Origin: Setophaga petechia
Taxonomy: Eukaryota > Chordata > Aves > Passeriformes > Parulidae
Direction of reading: 5' to 3'
NCBI GenBank assembly: GCA_024362935.1
Contig: JANCRA010000014.1
Coordinates: forward strand, 682,001-746,000
DNA length: 64,000 nucleotides
Part shown: in pieces, positions 57,774-64,000 of the stretch
Numbering within the stretch: position 1 is the stretch's first letter
How the letters are laid out: every line of letters starts with the position of its first letter
Translations under genes and position numbers: made by a program
Notes under the pieces: generated by a model
The model's input: the letters and a program-made list of their open reading frames with translations, nothing else
Database searches by the model: none
What the model was told of the DNA's origin: nothing

Positions 57774-59008
57774 ATTAAGAATGAATACCCGTCTCTTAGA
57801 GACCCAAAGCATGTTTGTTCTACTCTTGCAGCAGAATTTCAGGTGCATTATTCACTTCAAAGAAATCAAATCAAGGGCAGGACAGGCCATCCCCAGCCGA
57901 GCCAACAGGAGGGGAAGGTGAAGGTGGGCCAGGCAGGCAGACCTATGAGCCAGAGCTCAAACACCAACAGGAAAGCCCTCCTCCAGGAGCGGGAGGAAGA
58001 GGCTCCTAAGGCAGATTTACATTTTTACAGATTTATACGGGTTTTGAAGCCAAGTCCCAAGACTGGCAGAACACAGAGGGGGAATTATTTTCTTCTTATT
58101 AAAAGAATGAAAAGACCCACCATTGATTTTGTCCTTCATGACCACACAAAAACCTTCCCAAGCACAGCGAGGATGACGGTCTGGATTATCACAACGCCGT
58201 AAATCAAAGTGAATGTATTTATTAGGTCGCCTCTCTTTGTTGCACATGTGTGTGCTGTTTGTTGGCCCATACTGTTATTATTTTAATTTATGGTTTGCTT
58301 TTTCCACTCTTTCCTCTCCCTCACAAGACTGGAGCCTGTCTACAAGTGCTCCTCATGCCAGTTAAAATCAGCATAATGAAATGTCACGGCCAGATCCCAG
58401 CGCTGTGCAAGGACGGCCCAGGGACGCGGCCCTGAGTCCGGCGAGCTCCGCCGCGGCACCGCCGCCTAACGAAGCCCACAGTCCCCTCAGCTGCCCGGCA
58501 GCTCTGCCTGTAATTAACTGCGCTAAGTTTAAGCGATTTGCAAATCCCACCTCATCTCTCCTCCCGTGACAAGCCCGATCTCATTCCAAGTGAGCCGTAG
58601 TGCCAGGGAGCTGTGCTGGGCTAGGGGAGCTGGGCTCAGCCGCAGCTGGGGCAGCCAAGGCCAGCACCACTGCAGGGACTCACCGGGCACAGAGACACTT
58701 TCAGGCATGCAAATTCACATCTGGGTGCTTGGAAAGCATGGAATTCCCCCCAAAAACACCCACTTCAGGATTCTTTATCTAAACTTCTGGTGTGATTTGT
58801 TTTAATCCTTTCATGGAAACCATGACATTTTAGTCTCTTTTCCAAGAGTCTCTGGAGAACTGCAGGAGTGGACAGAGCAGAGACCAAGCCACCTTCCAGC
58901 TGTTGGAGCCATGGCAGCACAGCTCAAGGGCTGGATGGGAAGAAGACCCTGTTCCTTCCCACTTAAGAGACCTAAAGACTCTGCAAGTATAACATCCAGA
59001 GAAGTCAG
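57774..59008. other. Unique noncoding sequence, no gene seen
   Basis: A CpG-rich patch lies at 58380-58480 ('ggacgcggccctgagtccgg', 'cgagctccgccgcggcacc') but is only about 100 bp. A POU octamer ATGCAAAT occurs at 58707-58714. Open frames are at most 119 codons without domains. Confidence 0.45.
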
Positions 59009-59293
59009 AGAATCATAAAATCATTAAGGTTAGAAAATACCTCTGAGATAATCAAGTTCAACCCTCAGCCCAGCAGCACCACCACCATGTTTAGCACTAA
59101 CCCATATCACCAAGTGCCACATCCACACACTTTTTGAACACTTGCAGGGATGGGGACTCCAGCACTGCCCTGTGCAGTCTCTGCCAGGGTTGGACAGCCC
59201 TTTCCACAAATAAATTTTCCCCATTACCAAACTTAAACCTCCCCTAGTTTAACTTGAGGCTGTTTCCTCTTGCCATGTCACTTGCTACCTGGG
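59009..59293 (-). mobile_element. CR1 LINE 3' fragment (about 285 bp)
   Basis: Antisense CR1 tail: 'agaatcataaaatcattaag', 'gataatcaagttcaaccctc', 'aagtgccacatccacacact', 'gaacacttgcagggatgggg', 'tctctgccagggttggacag' and 'cttgaggctgtttcctcttg', ending 'gtcacttgctacctggg'. 5'-truncated and noncoding. Confidence 0.93.
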
Positions 59294-62255
59294 CATTCCA
59301 GAGAGCTGTGAGAACAGAGCGCAGGAGTTCCTGCCTGCCAAGGCTTCACTCCAGCTTTTTTAATTAGAAGCTGGAGATTGTACCAATGCGACCTTAGGGT
59401 GTCGGTCCATGTGAGCTGAAGCATTTGACCCATCCGTGCCCTCCACCCATACCGAGGACAGCTGAGAGTAAGAATCAACCTGGGTGCGAATAAAAAGCAT
59501 CTTTGAGGAGGGGAGAATTTTCAAGACATCCGACCGAACACCAAACTGAAAGAGCAGCACGGCAGCTTCATTCCCAGAGTTACTGAAGCTACTCCGTAGC
59601 TGTGCTTCTGCCTTTGGTGCTCTGCGGGGCTGTCTCAGGGCTGGAGCTGCTGGGGCTCCTCCCCTGCCCTCCCGCCCCAGGCTCGCTCCCAGAGCCGCTA
59701 ATCCACTCGGATGCTCCACGGCAGAGCCTCGAGTTTTCACGGATTTGTGCCCCGCGCTGCTCCCAGCTCCATCTGTTTCACGGTTATTGTTCTCACCGAC
59801 TCTAGTTCATCATTTAAATTATTAACAGCAGAATTACACCAACTGAGAGCAGGAATGGGCAGCTTTAACATACAAAGGCTTGTGTGTAACATGTCATTAC
59901 ACATCCAGTGGAACAGAGAAACTGGGGGAAATTCAGATATAGGGGTCATTGCTTCATTTCACTGCTGATCTGGGGGGAAGTTAGGATGAGAATACCACTG
60001 AAAAAAGCTCGAAAAGCTCCTTTGGGTGGTCACCCAGGATGGACACTCATGTACCTTCACTCAGGGAGCGCCCTGGAGCTGCCCAACAGAGGACACATCA
60101 CCTTCATCACTGCCTGGACCCTCCAGGGCTGGGCAGGTGCCCCCAGGACCTTGGAACAGCACAAACCTCAGACTGGGAGGAGCACGGCTTCCTCCACCAA
60201 CTATGACAATGCTTGCAAAGCACACACCTTGTACAATCACGAGAGCAAAGATGTAAATTACACACTGGTGTAAATCAAACCCCCACAGACTCCAGAAAGT
60301 GAGAGAAGAAAAGCAGGACAGGAGCAGCAAGAACTTTGTGGGTTCCAGCTCACTGTCTTCTCCTTAGGAAGATGAAATAACTTCCTACCTGTTACACTCC
60401 TACTGCTGTCACTAACTATTCAAAAAAGAAAAATCAAGTGTCATAACTGTATGAAGTCTCAGTAAAGCACAAAATCCCAAGCAAAATCACTTCTGTCCTT
60501 TAACTACATTTTTCCAAGCACAGCACACGGGAAAGGGTGATGGTGAAAAGTCACTTCTGTTCCAAACCCTCCAAGCCCCACCTGCTGCCCCTCAACTACC
60601 TCAAGCAGTTCCTCCTGGCCACCAGACACTGCATTCAGGGGCGACTCCACATTGAGCCCAGACTTAACAATATCCATTAATAACAGACCAGACAGTGCCC
60701 ACGTTCAGCCCAGCCATATGGTTTGAATCCAGGGAATTTGCTTTTCCCATGCACTGCATTACATATTTATACCAAAATAAGAGCTTTTCCCCCCTCTCCC
60801 CACTTCTGGGGTAATTGGCAGATGGATCTGATTCCAAAAAGGGTAATCAATGCACTCAAAGAGCCTCAATCCATGCTGCTCTGCCCCAGCTTCAAATGCT
60901 TTATTACACAAGGGTCTGTGGACATTTTTTTAAAATTAAAGTTCCTGCAGCTTTTCATGGGAGATTTTCTTCTAAAAAACTCCAGCCTGCTGCAGCAAGT
61001 CTCCCTGCAATCAAGTCAAAAACCCAACACAGCTTTCACAGTATTAATAATGAAAGTCTTATGTGCACAAATAAGTTCCTTTCAAGTAAAAATCACGTGT
61101 ATTTTTGTTACATCATATACCCAAACCCACAATATTCCACTGGACACCCCAGCAGGAGCTGCTGCTGCACACAGTTCAAGGTGGTTTCACAGCCACCAGG
61201 TAAGTGACACCTGAGCACACAGCCTACATTTCAGACAGTAACAGTAAAAACAATACCAGGAAAAAATCATAACTGCATGGGGAAGGAGACAAAGCAGGAG
61301 CTTGAGGGGGACTTAGTATCAAGATCTGCCAGGATATGCTCTCTCACTAGAACAAGGCTCAAGAAATCTGAAGTCCCAGCTGCCCTCAGCCCCACCACAG
61401 AGGTCTCCCAAAGCCTCCTCAACACAGGGAGCACAAAGCACCACTTCAGCACTCCAAACACAATGGGCAGGCTGGCTGAGAACAGCAAACTCCAGCAGAA
61501 CCTTCCCTGCTCAGGTTACTTACATTGCACAAGGGCATTTCATCAGAGACACTTGGAATTAAAGTTATCCTGTGACTCCTACAAGTGCAGAGAAGTTCAA
61601 CCAGCAAACCAGAGCAAGAAAACTCGATGTACCTTAACTCCTCTCCGAGCAGCTCCTTCTCTCCTTCTTCCAGGACTCCTCAGAGCTCTCACCTGCTCTA
61701 CCCTTACATGCACCCTCTCCTTCCTGCCCACACGACACCTGTGCTCCCACTCCTGAGCAGGACGGGGTAACAATGCCACCAATGAGCAGTAGCTGATGCT
61801 TGAATGGTCACACACAGGGACCAGGTGTAGCCCATTACCCTCACCCTTGAAGCTGCCCTTTGCAATAAAAAAAACCTAAAAGAATTAGCAATAAACCCAG
61901 AGGAATCATTACAGCCCTAAGTCCAAAACAAGCTCCTTCATCAATAGACTCCCACAGCAGAAGTGCACCAGAGAGGCCTTAAACATGATTCTTCCAGAAA
62001 AGAAGAATATTGTGTTTGCCACACTTCCCTTTCCTCATTATTCATAATTAGACACCTGACCCGAATGACCAACCCTTCCCACTCAGATCTAGCAGAGATG
62101 GGCTCTGGCTGCCTCATGGAGCTGCAGCTGGGCACAGCATTCTTTCTCCTAAGGCAGAACAGGTCCTGATGACACTTCCCCTTGGGAAGAGCTGGCTCTG
62201 CTTCTTGAAATAAATCAACCCCCAGACGTGATGCTGCAAAAAGGGGATTACAGGG
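59294..62255. other. Unique noncoding sequence, no gene seen
   Basis: A moderately CpG-rich part lies at 59530-59770. The remainder is mixed or AT-rich. A 163-codon plus-strand frame (60723-61214) and a 159-codon one (61277-61756) have no recognisable domain and overlap other frames. Confidence 0.45.
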
Positions 62256-62500
62256 TCACAGAGCCAAGGTTAGAAGTCATGTCTGCGGATCATACAGTCC
62301 AACCCACCTGCTCCAGCAAGGCCACGCAGAGCAGGAGTCCAGGACCATGTCCAGATGGAAATCTCCAAGGATGGAGACCACACAATCACTATGGGCAGCA
62401 TGTGCCAGAGTCTGACTGCCCTCACAGTGAAAAAGGCTTTTCTGGTGTTGAATTGGAGCTTCCTGGGTTTCAGGCTGTGTCCCTGCTCCCCATTTGAGGG
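62256..62500 (-). mobile_element. CR1 LINE 3' fragment (about 245 bp)
   Basis: Antisense CR1 tail: 'tcacagagccaaggttagaa', 'gatcatacagtccaacccac', 'tccaaggatggagaccacac', 'ctgccctcacagtgaaaaag' and 'gaattggagcttcctgggtt'. This belongs to a different CR1 subfamily from the 'catgggcaggga' copies. Noncoding. Confidence 0.9.
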
Positions 62501-63029
62501 CTCACCAAGAAGACAGGACAGGTGTGCCAGCAGATCTCCCCTCCATGGCCTGAGCTCTCCCTTAGCAGCAGCTCCCAGGTGGGGTTACATTCAGTCCTAC
62601 CTGGGGAGAGCTGAAGCTGAACAATTCATTTGTGTCAGCTGGACCTGCTAAGGGCTGGAGAAGCTGTTTGGTACAGGCAGGATTTTATTCAAACAAGCAT
62701 CACCACACAACCCTTCCCCAAGCAGGTGGTTATTGTATGGGAAATGTGCTGGAGATGTCGGTAGGCAGCCACACAAGCACTGGCTGGGTGTGAGGGCTAC
62801 ACACATGGCAAGAATTCACCGTGAGAAGCATTTTGAAGTTTATCTGTGTATTGTTCTCTTTTAGATCAATTTTTTCCCAACAATACCTATAACCAGAGGA
62901 GTGATAAGCAGTCAAGACACATTAATCCAGCTAATGTTCCCTATACTCCCTGTGACTGTGAGTTCACAACAAAAACCGTGCCTGAGCTGCAGAGGGGAGG
63001 TGACCTCAGCCATGCCCCTCCTGCCACGG
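62501..63029. other. Unique noncoding sequence, no gene seen
   Basis: Mixed composition, no landmark beyond the end of the CR1. No gene recognised. Confidence 0.45.
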
Positions 63030-63103
63030 CCATGTCCCCCAGCCACATTCCCCAGCCACATCGTCCCCAGCCATGTCCCCCAGCCACATTCCCCAGCCAC
63101 ATC
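63030..63103. repeat. Short tandem duplication, 41 bp period
   Basis: The segment beginning 'ccatgtcccccagccacatt' at 63030 recurs at 63071 with the same following 'ccccagccacatc'. Two copies, C-rich, with internal 'ccccagccaca' sub-units. Confidence 0.85.
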
Positions 63104-63189
63104 ACCACGCTGCCACGGGGGCCCTGCTGCCATGGCCACCTCCCTCCTGCCTCATGGGCTCTCCCAGCCCAGGATCACCACAGAAAGCA

Positions 63190-63720
63190 TTAGACATGCT
63201 CTGGAAACCCTTTGCCCAGCTGCTCATTAGGACTGCATTAGTCTGTAAACTCGAGCTCAGAACGCCTAGTTCAAGTTGCTCTTTCTTGATGTACTTGAAA
63301 GGTCCTGGGAATTTATGGCAGGATAATGCGGAGCACAGCACCTATTTATGAGTTGATCATTTGTACAAAACCCCTCTCAAAGCACCGAAGGTTACCATTC
63401 GACCAAGAGCTGCACTTAGCTGCTCAGAGGGCAAGAAAGCCAAGTATATGAAAGTTAAAAGCATTAATAAAAGTGTGACTTATAAATTACTTCATCTTTG
63501 TCACCCTTTTTGAAATGGGGTGAGAGAGGCCAGGGTAAATTTATTTTTTAAGTGCTTTCTGAGACCTGCAAGGGTCAGCCCTGAAATGCTGTACTCTATA
63601 AATCATTCCATGTGTATCTGAGAGATGCGAGTGCATCACAACATTAACAAATATTGATTTATTTATCATTTGCAACTGTTTATCGCTAAACAGCTGCCTT
63701 TATACTCTTGGTCAGGAGAA
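63190..63720. other. Candidate conserved noncoding element
   Basis: About 530 bp free of recognised repeats, containing 'ggaatttatggcaggataat', 'ctatttatgagttgatcatt', 'aaaagcattaataaaagtg', 'gacttataaattacttcatc', 'aaatattgatttatttatc' and an E-box CAGCTG (63691-63696). Clustered homeobox/caudal-like and E-box words with no coding signal suggest an enhancer. Conservation is not measured. Confidence 0.32.
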
Positions 63721-63965
63721 GAAACTTTAATCCCTGAGCATGCAGAAGAGAAGCTGCCTTGGCTGCAGGAGGAAAGAGCAGCTCCCGTTACCCTGTCACC
63801 CGACTGCCGGCTCAGTGGACGTGTTACCGTGGATTATGAAACCAGTCATTTCACAAAATGACTGAAATTTCCAGGCGTTCCAGGGAACCGCTCGTGTCGC
63901 TGCTGAGAGCCAAGCGAAACCTCACATTAGGGGCTTGGCTGAGTCACAGCACAGAGAGGCAAAGC

Positions 63966-64000
63966 AGAGCCACGGATGGACAGAGCCAAGGATGGACAGG
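63966..64000. repeat. 16 bp tandem repeat running off the window edge
   Basis: Two copies of 'agagccacggatggac' / 'agagccaaggatggac' (63966-63981 and 63982-63997), and a third copy starts at the last three bases. The array may continue beyond the window. Confidence 0.7.

Noticed and set aside
1..64000. Endogenous retrovirus or LTR pair
   Set aside because: I saw no paired LTR-like direct repeats, primer-binding site, polypurine tract or gag/pol motif. A profile search could still find a degraded one.

Overview
This window looks like noncoding vertebrate DNA from a bird, probably a songbird. The main evidence is about sixteen short 3' fragments of CR1 LINE retrotransposons. They carry the avian CR1 end signature: the 'ttccaaccca' block, the 'ccctgcccatggcaggg' block, and termini resembling 'attctgtgattctatga'. 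One copy (19155-19398) resembles the CR1 subfamily I associate with passerines, which is recollection rather than a search. Two diverged MIR-type SINE relics and an antisense piece of an old CR1 reverse transcriptase fit an amniote genome. There are no operons, Shine-Dalgarno sites, phage genes or CRISPR arrays.

I find no protein-coding gene I can defend. The longest open frames (about 300-380 codons) all lie inside GC-rich tandem repeats, where several frames on both strands stay open because the repeat unit lacks stop codons. The other open frames are 60-180 codons, of random composition, or lie in CR1 sequence. The window is best read as intergenic or large-intron sequence. A few splice-site-bounded micro-exon candidates are listed at low confidence.

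Layout: 1-8.5 kb is mostly unique AT-rich DNA with one CR1 (7.2 kb) and a possible conserved block (5.9-6.6 kb). 8.58-9.30 kb is a large octamer-based minisatellite. 10-18.7 kb is unique DNA with two candidate minus-strand micro-exons. 18.77-20.23 kb is a GC-rich, CpG-rich block, the only promoter-like region, interrupted by a CR1 and a 35-38 bp minisatellite. 20-27 kb holds a MIR, a hairpin and the antisense CR1 RT fragment. 27.4-28.5 kb is the most enhancer-like stretch. 28-48 kb is unique DNA with CR1 and MIR relics and three more minisatellites: 17 bp at 37.5 kb, 12 bp homopurine at 45.5 kb and 21 bp at 47.0 kb. 48-64 kb is mainly unique DNA with seven CR1 fragments, including an inverted pair at 53.2 kb. 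Enhancer-like blocks lie near 48.5, 56.4, 57.2 and 63.4 kb.

The most distinctive property is the number of unrelated GC-rich or purine-rich minisatellites (8, 35-38, 17, 12 and 21 bp units), with several canonical G-quadruplex motifs, in an otherwise repeat-poor window. I found no new multi-gene system. The best leads are the CpG island with its embedded minisatellite, the octamer array with an 80 bp higher-order unit, the homopurine tract, the candidate micro-exons and the candidate conserved noncoding elements.
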